Below the pieces are notes generated by a model. That model saw only the letters and a list, made by a program, of their open reading frames with translations, was not told where the DNA came from and ran no database searches. A DNA stretch of 64,000 nucleotides from Candidatus Methylomirabilota bacterium (GTDB taxonomy: Bacteria > Methylomirabilota > Methylomirabilia > Methylomirabilales > Methylomirabilaceae), in contig PQAM01000010.1 of the NCBI GenBank assembly GCA_003104975.1, forward strand, positions 548,577-612,576, read 5' to 3'. The translations under genes and the position numbers were made by a program. Of the stretch, positions 37,998-46,556 are shown piece by piece. Position 1 is the first letter of the stretch. Every line of letters begins with the position of its first letter.

Positions 37998-38738
37998 ATG
38001 GTTGGATTGTGTGTGAATGTCGATCACATCGCGACGATCAGGCAGGCGAGACGGGGCGAGGAGCCTGATCCGGTGCAGGCGGCGCTGATGGTCGAGTTGG
38101 CCGGCGCATCCGGAATCACCGTGCACCTGCGCGAGGACCGTCGGCATATTCAGGACCGGGATGTCGAGTTGCTTCGGCGAGTGGTGAAGACGAAGCTGAA
38201 TCTGGAGATGGCCGTGACGGAAGAGATGATCCGGATTGCCTCGGCGCTCAAGCCGGAGATGGCGACGCTCGTTCCGGAACGACGTGAAGAGTTGACGACT
38301 GAGGGAGGGTTGGACGTCCACGGGCGCATCGATGAGGTAAGCCAGGCGGTGCGCCGCCTGCGGGAGGGCGGCATCTCCGTCAGCCTTTTCATCGATCCTG
38401 AATCCCATCAGGTCTCGGCTGCAGCGCAGGCCGGCGCCGACTTTGTCGAGCTGCATACCGGATCCTATGCCGAGGCGAAAGACCCGAAGGGTCAACAGGC
38501 CGAGTTGACGCGCCTCATCCGGTCGGCGCATACGGGACGGGAGCTGGGTCTTCGCATTCATGCGGGGCACGGTCTGGACTATCGCAATATCGGATCGGTT
38601 GCGGTCATTCCCGAGGTGGAAGAGCTGAGTATCGGGCACAGTATTATCGCGAGAGCCGTTCTCGTCGGTCTGGAGCGAGCAGTACGCGAGATGCGGGCAG
38701 CCATGGAGATAAGGCAGGGTGTAGGGTGTAGGGTGTAG
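37998..38738 (+). CDS. pdxJ: Pyridoxine 5'-phosphate synthase
   Basis: PdxJ closes the pyridoxine ring in the DXP-dependent vitamin B6 pathway. Signatures are [15 protein letters not shown] at the start, [44 protein letters not shown] and HAGHGLDY. The 246-residue length fits. The last eight residues (RQGVGCRV) are encoded by AGGGT heptamers and the stop codon lies in the array. Confidence 0.96.
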   Translation: MVGLCVNVDHIATIRQARRGEEPDPVQAALMVELAGASGITVHLREDRRHIQDRDVELLRRVVKTKLNLEMAVTEEMIRIASALKPEMATLVPERREELTTEGGLDVHGRIDEVSQAVRRLREGGISVSLFIDPESHQVSAAAQAGADFVELHTGSYAEAKDPKGQQAELTRLIRSAHTGRELGLRIHAGHGLDYRNIGSVAVIPEVEELSIGHSIIARAVLVGLERAVREMRAAMEIRQGVGCRV

Positions 38739-38741
38739 GGT
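38714..38741. repeat. Four AGGGT heptamers at the pdxJ 3' end
   Basis: GCAGGGT followed by three GTAGGGT units runs from 38714 to 38741 and contains the pdxJ TAG stop. A short C-rich partner (ACCCTATGTCCTTT) lies near 38775-38788, so the pair has the same G-then-C layout as in the ccmG-ccmH gap. Confidence 0.85.
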
Positions 38742-38812
38742 GTTGGAAAAAGCTAAGGCTCTCCCCTTGTCTAGACCCTATGTCCTTTGCTTGCGCAAGG
38801 CATCGGATTCCA

Positions 38813-38941
38813 GGAATGAACACTGGTGTGCGATGCGTCGTCGATGGCAGGCACAGCACGGACAGCGCAGCCTGCCAGCGCCGATTCGAGCCGGACAGGG
38901 ACGTCCGGCGAGATTAAGCGGAGCATACTAGTGTTCATTCC
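38813..38941 (+). other. 129-base three-helix structured element upstream of acpS
   Basis: The ends pair over 19 base pairs: 38813-38831 (starting GGAATGAACACT) with 38923-38941 (ending AGTGTTCATTCC), with two G-U pairs that only form in a plus-strand transcript. Inside are two further stems: TGGCAGGC (38845-38852) with GCCTGCCA (38870-38877), and GCCGGAC (38890-38896) with GTCCGGC (38903-38909). This makes a three-way junction. It may be a structured leader RNA of acpS or a miniature inverted-repeat element. I do not recognise a known riboswitch class. Confidence 0.7.
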
Positions 38942-38962
38942 ATGGCACTCCAAGGTGCGGGA

Positions 38963-39346
38963 ATGGTGATCGGGATCGGAATTGACCTGGTTCAGATCGA
39001 TCGATTTGAGCGAGCCGTCGCGCGTTACGGCGCCCGTCTGTTGGATCGCCTGTTCACGCCGTCGGAGCGGGCACACATCAGGCGCTACCGGTCGCCGGGT
39101 CGACACCTGGCGGTCCGCTTCGCCGCGAAGGAGGCGGCGTTCAAGGCGCTTCGAACCGGATGGGGGCAGGGGGTCGTCTGGCAGGATGTAGAGGTCGTCG
39201 GGGGTGGAAACGAACCATCCGGTCTGGCCCTTTCGGGCCGCGCAAAAGACGTAGCGGATGGTCTTGGGATCATGCAGATGCTGGTCACGCTGACGCATGA
39301 GGGTGACTACGCGATGGCATGCGTCGTGGCCACGGACGGCCGATAG
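38963..39346 (+). CDS. acpS: Holo-[acyl-carrier-protein] synthase
   Basis: AcpS attaches 4'-phosphopantetheine to acyl carrier protein. The magnesium-binding GIGIDLVQIDRF and the second motif FAAKEAAFKAL are present, and the length of about 127 residues is typical. I choose the ATG at 38963, seven codons after an in-frame ATG at 38942, because GIGIDLV usually lies at the very N-terminus. The gene sits directly downstream of the structured element at 38813-38941. Confidence 0.93.
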   Translation: MVIGIGIDLVQIDRFERAVARYGARLLDRLFTPSERAHIRRYRSPGRHLAVRFAAKEAAFKALRTGWGQGVVWQDVEVVGGGNEPSGLALSGRAKDVADGLGIMQMLVTLTHEGDYAMACVVATDGR

Positions 39347-39370
39347 AGAGCACCTGACGAGGAGGACGCG

Positions 39371-40948
39371 ATGGCCGTGAATGTGGTAACGGCAGAGCAG
39401 ATGCGACAACTCGATCGACGGGCGACGGAGGAGTACGCCATCCCGTCGCTGCTGCTGATGGAAAATGCCGGACTCCAGGCCGTCCTGGAGCTGGAGCGGG
39501 CATTTCCGCATCTGTCGCATCGCCGTATTGCCGTCGTCAGCGGAAAGGGCAATAACGGCGGCGACGGCTTCGTCGTCGCTCGCCACCTCGTGAACCGGGG
39601 ATTCGCGGTCGACGTGGTGCTGCTGGCTCGATCATCCGAGATCAGGGGAGATGCCCGGACGAATCTCGATATCATTCGAACGCTCGACATGCCGATCCAT
39701 GAGGTTACGAGCAGTCAGGAGCTCGAGGCTGGCAGAGGGACGATCGAGCGGGCCGATCTGGTGGTGGACGCCATCCTGGGAACCGGGACGACCGGACCCG
39801 CAAAAGGCATCTTCGGGGAAGCCATCGAGCTGCTCAACCGGTCCGGCAGACCGATCGTGGCCCTCGATATCCCCTCGGGTCTGAACAGCGATGAAGGGGT
39901 CATCCCTGGTCCGAGCATTCATGCGCTCTTGACCGTCACCTTTGGCCTGCCGAAGCGGGCGCTTATCCTCTATCCCGCAGCCGCTTGCGCCGGTCGGGTG
40001 GTGACGGTCAATATCGGTCTGCCTCGGCCGCTGCTCACCGATCCACTGCTTGATGTCTCCCTGGTCCAGGCCGAGGATCTGGTACGCGCGCTTCCACCGC
40101 GCGACCCGAACGCCCATAAGGGGACCTACGGTCATGTCCTGGTCCTGGCCGGCTCGCCGGGCAAGACCGGGGCGGCGGCGATGTGCGCGTTGTCGGCGCT
40201 TCGAATCGGCGCGGGATTGGTTACGTTGGGACTGCCGGAGAGCCTCAACGATGCCATGGAGGCAAAGCTGACCGAGGTGATGACCGAACCGCTGCCTGAG
40301 ACCGGCGAGCGTACGGTGTCGTTCGCTGCACTGGAAAGGGTCCTGGATCTCGCGAAGGGTAAGCGGGTCGTAGCGATCGGTCCCGGCCTGTCCATTCATC
40401 CTGAGACCGCTGAGTTGGTCCGAGCCGTTGTCCAGACCGTCGGGACGCAGGTCGTCGTCGATGCCGACGGCATCACTGCCCTCGGACCGAACCTGGAAAC
40501 GCTGCGCACTGTCTCGCCCCCGCCGATCCTCACCCCCCATCCCGGAGAACTGGCCCGCCTGCTCGGCATTGATCGGGATGAAATCGTTCGAAACCGGATT
40601 CCGATTGCGCAAAAGGTCGCGACGAGTCTCGGCGTCTATCTGGTCTTGAAGGGCGCCCGGACCCTGGTCGCGAATCCGGATGGCCGGGTGGCGATCAACA
40701 TGACGGGAAATGCCGGGATGGCGACGGGCGGGACCGGCGACGTGCTGACCGGGCTGATCGGGGGTCTTCTGGCACAGGGTGTCGATGTCGACTTGGCTGC
40801 GAAGGCTGCTGTGTATCTGCACGGCCTCGCCGGGGATCTGGCGGCTGAGGCGGTCGGTCAGGAGGCGATGGTGGCGTCGGATCTGATGACACAGATTCCG
40901 GAGGCTATCCGCCGACTGAAAGCGGCCGCGCAACCAACGGTGAAATAA
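39371..40948 (+). CDS. nnrD: Bifunctional NAD(P)H-hydrate epimerase/dehydratase
   Basis: This enzyme repairs hydrated NADH/NADPH. The N-terminal YjeF_N epimerase domain has MENAG and GKGNNGGDGFVVARHL. The C-terminal dehydratase domain has KGTYGHVLVLAGSPGKTGAA, TPHPGELARLLG and GNAGMATGGTGDVLTG. The 525-residue fusion is the usual bacterial form (NnrE plus NnrD). The ATG at 39371 is preceded by GACGAGGAGGAC. It sits in a compact block between acpS and tsaE, a frequent arrangement. Confidence 0.95.
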   Translation: MAVNVVTAEQMRQLDRRATEEYAIPSLLLMENAGLQAVLELERAFPHLSHRRIAVVSGKGNNGGDGFVVARHLVNRGFAVDVVLLARSSEIRGDARTNLDIIRTLDMPIHEVTSSQELEAGRGTIERADLVVDAILGTGTTGPAKGIFGEAIELLNRSGRPIVALDIPSGLNSDEGVIPGPSIHALLTVTFGLPKRALILYPAAACAGRVVTVNIGLPRPLLTDPLLDVSLVQAEDLVRALPPRDPNAHKGTYGHVLVLAGSPGKTGAAAMCALSALRIGAGLVTLGLPESLNDAMEAKLTEVMTEPLPETGERTVSFAALERVLDLAKGKRVVAIGPGLSIHPETAELVRAVVQTVGTQVVVDADGITALGPNLETLRTVSPPPILTPHPGELARLLGIDRDEIVRNRIPIAQKVATSLGVYLVLKGARTLVANPDGRVAINMTGNAGMATGGTGDVLTGLIGGLLAQGVDVDLAAKAAVYLHGLAGDLAAEAVGQEAMVASDLMTQIPEAIRRLKAAAQPTVK

Positions 40949-40958
40949 CAGGTCCGGC

Positions 40959-41459
40959 GTGAGCCCATCCCGCACCTCGACGATCGTGTATCGTTCCGCC
41001 TCGCCGGAGCAGACGCGCGCGCTGGGCGAGGCCGTGGGCCGACTTGCGAATGCGGGGGATGTGATCGCCCTTATCGGCGAACTGGGCGCAGGCAAGACCC
41101 TCTTTGTCGGTGGGCTGGCCCGCGGACTGGGCGTCGACGAGGCGACCTGCATCAGCAGTCCGACCTTTACCCTCGTACACCGATACCAGGGCCGGATCCC
41201 CCTCTATCATATCGACCTCTACCGTATTGAGACCCCGGAGGCGATGGCCGGTCTGGGGTTGGATGAATATCTGCGGGGGGAGGGCGTGACGGCGATCGAG
41301 TGGGCCGAGCATGGATGGGCGTACTTGCCGGACGAACTGCTGACGTTCAGATTTCAATACACCGGATCGGACACGCGGACAATAGAGATCGTCGCGGTCG
41401 GCGATCGGTATGTCGGATTGGCCCGGGAGCTGATGGGAAATGCGGCGATGGCCTCATGA
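40959..41459 (+). CDS. tsaE: tRNA t6A modification ATPase TsaE
   Basis: TsaE works with TsaB and TsaD to make threonylcarbamoyladenosine at position 37 of ANN-decoding tRNAs. It has the P-loop GELGAGKT, the SSPTFTLVHRYQG stretch, HIDLYRIE and the tryptophan segment AIEWAEHG. The GTG at 40959 gives 166 residues. The stop overlaps the ATG of the next gene (ATGA). TsaB is encoded two genes downstream. Confidence 0.94.
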   Translation: MSPSRTSTIVYRSASPEQTRALGEAVGRLANAGDVIALIGELGAGKTLFVGGLARGLGVDEATCISSPTFTLVHRYQGRIPLYHIDLYRIETPEAMAGLGLDEYLRGEGVTAIEWAEHGWAYLPDELLTFRFQYTGSDTRTIEIVAVGDRYVGLARELMGNAAMAS

Positions 41460-42715
41460 ATCGCCGTCAGGTCGTGGCCTGGACCCTCTACGATTTCGCC
41501 AACTCATCCTTCGCAGCGGTGATCGCGGCGACCATCTATGCGACCTACTATGCTCAGGTCGTCGTCGGTAACGACCGCGGCGAGGGCGACCTGTGGTGGG
41601 GACGTCTGATCGCCACGTCGATGGCTATCGTGGCGATCACCTCCCCGATAGTGGGGGGTATGGCCGACCGAGCCGGCATTCGCAAGCGCCTCTTCTGTGT
41701 CGTCACCTACCTCAGCGTCGCCGCAACGGCCTTGATGGCGACGGTAGAGCAGGGGATGGTGCTCCGGGGCTTTGTGCTGGGGGTCATCGGCACCGTAGGA
41801 TTTGAGGGTGCGCTGGTCTTCTACAACGCCTATTTGTCGGATATTGCGCCTCCGCAGTGGCAGGGGCGCGTCTCGGCCTACGGCTTTGCGGTCGGCTATG
41901 CCGGCTCGATTGTCGCCCTGCTTGCTGCGCTTCCGTTCGCCAAGGCGGGCGCCCTTCACTGGTGCTTCGTGGTGACCGCTGCGCTCTTTGGACTCTTTGC
42001 TCTGCCGTCCTTTATTGTCCTGCCGGAGGATCGACCCGGCCGGGTCGGCATCGGCGAGGCGGTCCGCGAGAGCGTGTCGGGTACACTTCGGACGGTCCGA
42101 GACGTCCTTACGTTTCGTGAACTGCGGCGGTTTCTCGGAGCCTATCTGTTGTACGAGGATGGCGTCAATACCGTGATCTTTTTTTCCTCGATATTCGCGG
42201 CCAGGACACTCGGCTTCGACATGGCACAGTTGATCGGTCTGTACCTTCTCGTTCAGGCGACGGCCTTGGTCGGGGCGTTCGCATGGGGCAAGCCCACTGA
42301 TCGGCTCGGCCCAAAGGTCGTTGTGGTCTGCATGTTGGTGCTCTGGATCGGCGTGGTGACCGCCGCCTACTTTGTCCAGGCTCAGTGGCAGTTTTACCTG
42401 GTTGCGGCCGTGGCAGGCTCGGGTCTCGGCGCCATCCAGGCCGCGAGTCGGACCTTCATGGCCGGCCTGATCCCAAAGGGACGCGAGGGGGAGTTCTTCG
42501 GCTGTTACGCGCTGTGCGGGAAGAGCGCCTCTATCCTTGGGCCGCTGGTCTTTGGCGCGATCTCGTACGCCTTGGCGGGTAACCAGCGCGCGGCGATTCT
42601 TGCCGTCGGTCTGTTCTTTCTCACGGGCCTGATCCTGCTGCTGCGCGTGCAGGCCGGGGGGCCGACAGGGCGGCCGAGGAAGGCGATCGGCGGCGTCGGG
42701 TGGGCCGACTTGTAA
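41456..42715 (+). CDS. Major facilitator superfamily transporter, UMF1/Atg22-like
   Basis: The 419-residue protein has about twelve membrane helices. It begins with the UMF1-type AWTLYDFANSSFAAVI motif and has a conserved FFMADRAGIRK-like loop (GGMADRAGIRKRLF). Members of this group are poorly characterised exporters. The ATG at 41456 overlaps the tsaE stop by four bases. Its place between tsaE and tsaB is probably coincidental rather than functional. Confidence 0.86.
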   Translation: MNRRQVVAWTLYDFANSSFAAVIAATIYATYYAQVVVGNDRGEGDLWWGRLIATSMAIVAITSPIVGGMADRAGIRKRLFCVVTYLSVAATALMATVEQGMVLRGFVLGVIGTVGFEGALVFYNAYLSDIAPPQWQGRVSAYGFAVGYAGSIVALLAALPFAKAGALHWCFVVTAALFGLFALPSFIVLPEDRPGRVGIGEAVRESVSGTLRTVRDVLTFRELRRFLGAYLLYEDGVNTVIFFSSIFAARTLGFDMAQLIGLYLLVQATALVGAFAWGKPTDRLGPKVVVVCMLVLWIGVVTAAYFVQAQWQFYLVAAVAGSGLGAIQAASRTFMAGLIPKGREGEFFGCYALCGKSASILGPLVFGAISYALAGNQRAAILAVGLFFLTGLILLLRVQAGGPTGRPRKAIGGVGWADL

Positions 42716-42767
42716 TGCTGCGGAGACCCTTGCCGGATGGCCCGGTCTGTAGTATCGTCACACTGCT

Positions 42768-43472
42768 ATGCTGGTAATGGGAATCGAGACCTCGACAATG
42801 CAAGGCGGGGTTGCCCTCGTCTCAGCGGCGGGGGTCATCTGCGAGTACACGCTGAACGTCAAAGCGACCCACAGCGAGCGGTTACTCCCCCTGATCGACC
42901 GGGCCTTACAGGATGCCGGGGTCGGGCTAGGGCAGGTTGAGGGACTCGCCGTGGCCGTTGGACCGGGATCGTTTACCGGGTTACGAATCGGGTTAAGTAC
43001 CGTGAAGGGACTGGCGATAGCCGGGGGCCAACCACTGGTTGGCGTCTCGACGCTTGAGGCCATGGCATGGACCCTTCCGTTTTGCACCTACCAGATCTGT
43101 CCCATCCTCGACGCCAGGAAAGGCGAAATCTATTTCGCACGGTTTCGTCACCAAGGGGATCGACTGATTCGGCTGACCGACGATGCGGCGACGGCGTCGG
43201 ATAGCGTCTGGAGCGGTATCGGCGAGCCGACTGTCTTTGTGGGAGATGGGTTGGCAGTCTATGCAGACCTGCTGCGAGCCCGGTTGAAGGAGCTGGCGCT
43301 CTTCCCGCCCCTTGCGGGCCGAGGGGGTCGCGCCGCCGCAGTGGCAGAGCTCGGACGCCGGCGTCTCCTGGACGGCCATCGGGATGATCCGGCAGGACTG
43401 ATCCCTCAATATTTGCGGCCGTCCGAGGCGGAGTTGAAACGTCTGGGCGGGCTTGCCCCGGCCGCGTCCTAG
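42768..43472 (+). CDS. tsaB: tRNA t6A modification protein TsaB
   Basis: TsaB is the ASKHA-fold partner of TsaD in threonylcarbamoyladenosine synthesis. It has the N-terminal GIETSTMQGGVALV and the family signature VGPGSFTGLRIGLSTVKGL. Its 234 residues match the family. TsaE lies upstream and RimI immediately downstream, the usual bacterial arrangement; TsaD is not in the window. Confidence 0.94.
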   Translation: MLVMGIETSTMQGGVALVSAAGVICEYTLNVKATHSERLLPLIDRALQDAGVGLGQVEGLAVAVGPGSFTGLRIGLSTVKGLAIAGGQPLVGVSTLEAMAWTLPFCTYQICPILDARKGEIYFARFRHQGDRLIRLTDDAATASDSVWSGIGEPTVFVGDGLAVYADLLRARLKELALFPPLAGRGGRAAAVAELGRRRLLDGHRDDPAGLIPQYLRPSEAELKRLGGLAPAAS

Positions 43473-43494
43473 CGTCAAGAGGTTCATTCCCACG

Positions 43495-43974
43495 GTGGCG
43501 ATAAATAAGACCAGACTTACTGTGACGTGCGATGTCATGCGCAAAGAGGACCTGCCTGACGTGCTGGTCATTGAGAGCCTCTCGTTCGCCGAACCGTGGA
43601 CTGACGAGATGTTCGTCCACGAGTTGGATTCCGAAAGGTTCGCCGCATCGCTTGTGGCGAGGGCAGACCAAGGGACAGGGGAGCGGATCGTCGGATTTCT
43701 GTGCGCATGGATTTTCAGCGGAGAATTGCACATCAACAATCTTGCGGTGCACCCGCGCTATCGCGGCCGCGGGGTCGCGTCTCAACTGATGGATGCGATC
43801 CTGACGTGCGCCTACGCCAAACATGTGACGGTAGGCTACCTGGAGGTCAGGGCGTCGAATGAGGCGGCTGCTGCGCTGTATCAGTCGTACGGCTTTCAAC
43901 CGATCGGCCGTCGTCGTAACTACTATGAGCATCCGCGGGAAGACGCGATCGTGATGCGCCGACAGCCGTTCTGA
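43495..43974 (+). CDS. rimI: Ribosomal-protein-alanine acetyltransferase RimI-like
   Basis: This is a GNAT N-acetyltransferase. It has the acetyl-CoA loop VHPRYRGRGVASQLMDA, the EVRASNEAAAALYQSYGF segment typical of RimI, and the C-terminal YYEHPREDAIVM with the catalytic Tyr region. RimI acetylates the N-terminal alanine of ribosomal protein S18. I take the GTG at 43495, preceded by AAGAGG. Longer (43453) and shorter (43537) starts exist. Position after tsaB supports the call. Confidence 0.88.
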   Translation: MAINKTRLTVTCDVMRKEDLPDVLVIESLSFAEPWTDEMFVHELDSERFAASLVARADQGTGERIVGFLCAWIFSGELHINNLAVHPRYRGRGVASQLMDAILTCAYAKHVTVGYLEVRASNEAAAALYQSYGFQPIGRRRNYYEHPREDAIVMRRQPF

Positions 43975-44087
43975 TCCGGTGAGAAGCGGCCGCACAATCC
44001 GCTTCAACCCTCTGCGACAATAGGCTATAGTGGAGAGGATAACGGAATGGCGAGCGTTGAGTGGGAATAGTGGGGAAGGGGGCGCAG

Positions 44088-44267
44088 ATGATCGATAAGG
44101 AATTGCTGGAGATCTTGGCCTGTCCCGCATGTAAGGCCGAGGTGGTGCTGGATGAGCCCGCCTCACGGATTGTGTGTACGGCGTGCGGACGGCGCTATCC
44201 TATACGGGACGGCATCCCCGTGATGCTGATCGACGAGGCGGAGGCCGGGCCTCCGTCGAAGCCGTAA
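44088..44267 (+). CDS. Trm112/YcaR-family small zinc-ribbon-like protein
   Basis: The 59-residue protein has the UPF0434/Trm112 pattern: LLEILACPACKAEV, a second Cys pair in IVCTACGRRYPIRDGIPVML. Homologues are often partners of methyltransferases or of unknown role. The ATG at 44088 follows a G-rich ribosome site (GGGGAAGGGGG). It ends five bases before the gltX start, so they are likely co-transcribed. Confidence 0.88.
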   Translation: MIDKELLEILACPACKAEVVLDEPASRIVCTACGRRYPIRDGIPVMLIDEAEAGPPSKP

Positions 44268-44272
44268 GGCAG

Positions 44273-45724
44273 ATGGCGATGTCCAAGGTCAGGGTCAGAT
44301 TCGCGCCGAGCCCGACGGGTTATCTGCATGTCGGCGGGGCCAGGACGGCGCTCTATAATTGGCTGTTCGCGCGGCATGAGAACGGCGACTTCATCCTGCG
44401 CATTGAGGATACGGATCCGGAGCGGTCGACGGACGAGTCGACGACGACGATACTTGAGTCGCTCCGGTGGCTTGGTCTGGACTGGGATGAGGGACCGGAG
44501 GTGGGTGGGCCGGTCGGACCGTACCGACAGGCCGATCGTCTGAAGCTGTATCACGACTACGCACAGCGCCTGCTGGACGAGGGGAAGGCCTACTACTGTA
44601 CCTGTACGCCGGACGAACTGGAGGCGAGGCGCAAGGCGGCGCTGGCGGCCGGTACTTCCCCGAAATATGACGGGCGCTGTCGCCGGCGAGGCAATGATCG
44701 GTCGGGTGTGGGCGACAATGGTGTGGTCGTCCGGCTGCTGGTCGGAGAGGAGGGGAGCATCGAGATCGCGGATTTCGTTCACGGCCCCATCCGATTCGAG
44801 ACCGGCGATCTGGACGATTTCATCCTCCTGCGCTCCGATGGGATGCCGACCTACAATTTTGCGGTGGTGGTCGATGACGTGTTGATGGGCATCACGCACG
44901 TCGTCAGGGGCGACGACCATATCTCGAATACGCCACGCCAGATCGTCCTGTATGAGGCGCTGGGTCTTCCCATCCCGCACTTTGCCCACATCCCGATGAT
45001 CTTGGGGCCCGATCGCGCCCGTCTCTCGAAACGGCACGGCGCCACCTCGGTGATGATCTACCGGCAGATGGGGTATCTGCCGGAAGCGATGGTGAATTAC
45101 CTCGCGCGGCTTGGCTGGTCGTACGGCGACCAGGAGATCTTCACTCAGGAAGAGTTGATTCGATACTTCAGCCTTGATCGGGTGGGGAAGACCCCCGCGG
45201 TCTTCGATCCGGTCAAACTCGAATGGCTGAACGGCCAGTATATCAAGCGTGCCGATGTGCAGCGACTGACGACGCTGCTCCAACCCTTCTGGGAAGCGGC
45301 CGGCGTCAGTCGGGACGAACTGACGACAATAGATGCAGCGCAACTGCAACGGGTGGTCTCCCTGTTTCAAGAGCGAGCGAGGACCTTGACAGAACTTGCG
45401 TCTTCGTCCAGATTTGTATTTGATGGGAAGATCGAGCGGGACAGGGCGGCGGCGGTGAAGGTGCTGACGGTCGAGGCCAAGGCCAGGGTCCGTGCGCTGT
45501 TGGCGGAGATCGACATGCTGCCGGCCTATACGGCCGGGGCGCTGGAGTCGCTGTTTCGGGCGCGGGCGACGACCCTAGGTCTGAAACTGGTCGACTTGGC
45601 TCAGCCGTTCAGGGTGGCGCTGTCCGGAAAGACCGTCAGTCCCCCCATCTTTCCGATTATGGAGTTGATGGGGTGGGATGCTGTGCGACGTCGAGTCGAG
45701 GAGGCACTGGAGGAGGAAGGATGA
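44273..45724 (+). CDS. gltX: Glutamyl-tRNA synthetase
   Basis: GltX charges tRNA-Glu, and in many bacteria also tRNA-Gln for later amidation. The class I signature region RFAPSPTGYLHVGGARTALYN and the KMSKS-type RLSKRHG are present, with the zinc-less variant of the acceptor domain containing CTCTPDELEARR. The ATG at 44273 gives 483 residues; the next ATG at 44279 is also plausible. The stop overlaps the greA ATG. No glnS is visible, so non-discriminating action is possible but unproven. Confidence 0.95.
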   Translation: MAMSKVRVRFAPSPTGYLHVGGARTALYNWLFARHENGDFILRIEDTDPERSTDESTTTILESLRWLGLDWDEGPEVGGPVGPYRQADRLKLYHDYAQRLLDEGKAYYCTCTPDELEARRKAALAAGTSPKYDGRCRRRGNDRSGVGDNGVVVRLLVGEEGSIEIADFVHGPIRFETGDLDDFILLRSDGMPTYNFAVVVDDVLMGITHVVRGDDHISNTPRQIVLYEALGLPIPHFAHIPMILGPDRARLSKRHGATSVMIYRQMGYLPEAMVNYLARLGWSYGDQEIFTQEELIRYFSLDRVGKTPAVFDPVKLEWLNGQYIKRADVQRLTTLLQPFWEAAGVSRDELTTIDAAQLQRVVSLFQERARTLTELASSSRFVFDGKIERDRAAAVKVLTVEAKARVRALLAEIDMLPAYTAGALESLFRARATTLGLKLVDLAQPFRVALSGKTVSPPIFPIMELMGWDAVRRRVEEALEEEG

Positions 45725-46221
45725 AGATTGAGGCGCTGCTTGATGAGCTTCGACAGGAGTTCAACAAACTCGATCGGGAGTTCAGACAGGAGCTTCCGAA
45801 GAAGATCCAGGCTGCCAGGGAGTTGGGCGATCTGCGGGAGAACGGCGAATATGAAACCATTAAGGATCGGCAAGGGTTTGTGAAGGCCCGGATGGCCTTT
45901 CTGCAGCAGCGGATCGCCGAGATCAGTAAGATCGACCTGAGGGCGATCCCGAAGGATCGCGTCGCTCTGGGCAGCACCGTACATCTGATTGACGAGGAGA
46001 CCGGAGAGGAAACCGTCTACACTCTGGTCTTTCCGGAATTGATGGACAGCACGCGCGGCTGGATCTCGGTGGCCTCACCGATCGGGCGGAGCCTCATCGG
46101 CAAGCAGGAGGGCGATCGGGTCGTGATGACGACCCCCGGGGGCACCAAGGCGTTCGAAATGCTGAAACTGTCGACGTTACACGACAGATCGCAAGCCCAC
46201 GCCAATGGGATGGGTTCGTGA
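45721..46221 (+). CDS. greA: Transcription elongation factor GreA-like
   Basis: Gre factors stimulate cleavage of backtracked RNA by RNA polymerase. The N-terminal coiled coil ends with the acidic-tip motif DLRENGEYETIKDRQ, and the C-terminal FKBP-like domain has SPIGRSLIGKQEGD. Its 166 residues match GreA. Some divergence (LLDELRQEFNKLDREF at the start) is consistent with a GreA/GreB subgroup. The ATG overlaps the gltX stop (ATGA). Confidence 0.92.
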   Translation: MKIEALLDELRQEFNKLDREFRQELPKKIQAARELGDLRENGEYETIKDRQGFVKARMAFLQQRIAEISKIDLRAIPKDRVALGSTVHLIDEETGEETVYTLVFPELMDSTRGWISVASPIGRSLIGKQEGDRVVMTTPGGTKAFEMLKLSTLHDRSQAHANGMGS

Positions 46222-46246
46222 CCCTCACTCGTACCCGTTTTTCACC

Positions 46247-46275
46247 TTGACTTTTCCCTCGTATTTTTAGATAGT
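46247..46275 (+). promoter_or_regulatory. Candidate promoter upstream of tRNA-Gln
   Basis: TTGACT (46247-46252), 17 bases and GATAGT (46270-46275). Transcription would start near 46282, inside the hairpin that precedes the tRNA. The match is moderate. Confidence 0.4.
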
Positions 46276-46277
46276 GT

Positions 46278-46314
46278 GAACGTCCAAAGGCAACCCCTTT
46301 GGACGTTCATTTTT
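46278..46314 (+). terminator. Rho-independent terminator-like hairpin between greA and tRNA-Gln
   Basis: GAACGTCCAAAGG (46278-46290) pairs perfectly with CCTTTGGACGTTC (46296-46308) around a five-base loop and is followed by ATTTTT. It would end the gltX-greA transcript. It lies only two bases upstream of the tRNA gene. Confidence 0.85.
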
Positions 46315-46316
46315 GC

Positions 46317-46390
46317 TGGGGGGTCGTCCAACGGTAGGACGGCAGACTCTGGATCTGCTTATCGAGGTTCGAATCCTTGCCCCCCAGCCA
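46317..46390 (+). tRNA. tRNA-Gln (anticodon CTG)
   Basis: The 74-base gene folds as a standard cloverleaf: acceptor TGGGGGG/CCCCCCA, D-arm with AACGGTAGGAC, anticodon stem GCAGA/TCTGC around loop CTCTGGA (anticodon CTG reading CAG), T-arm with GGTTCGAATCC, discriminator G and an encoded CCA end. The accessory region at 46391-51131 starts right after it. Confidence 0.97.
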
Positions 46391-46409
46391 CTCAGAACCT
46401 GTTGAATCC

Positions 46410-46444
46410 AATGGCTCGCTTGGCGGTTTGCCGAGCGGGCCATT
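46410..46444 (+). terminator. Hairpin downstream of tRNA-Gln
   Basis: AATGGC-CGCTTGGC pairs with GCCGAGCG-GCCATT around a GGTTT loop. There is only a weak T-run after it, so it may be a processing or termination hairpin of the tRNA transcript. Confidence 0.55.
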
Positions 46445-46556
46445 TGCGTTGTCGGGGGGATTGGGCGCGTCCGGGATGCGGAAATAGGCGGCACCCTTCC
46501 CCTCTTCGTCAATGCCAGACGTCACGACACTGCAACGTACGGAATATCCGTCAGCG

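Noticed and set aside
39632-41152. Long minus-strand open frame antisense to the nnr gene
   Set aside because: Shadow of the hydrate-repair enzyme; no family pattern.
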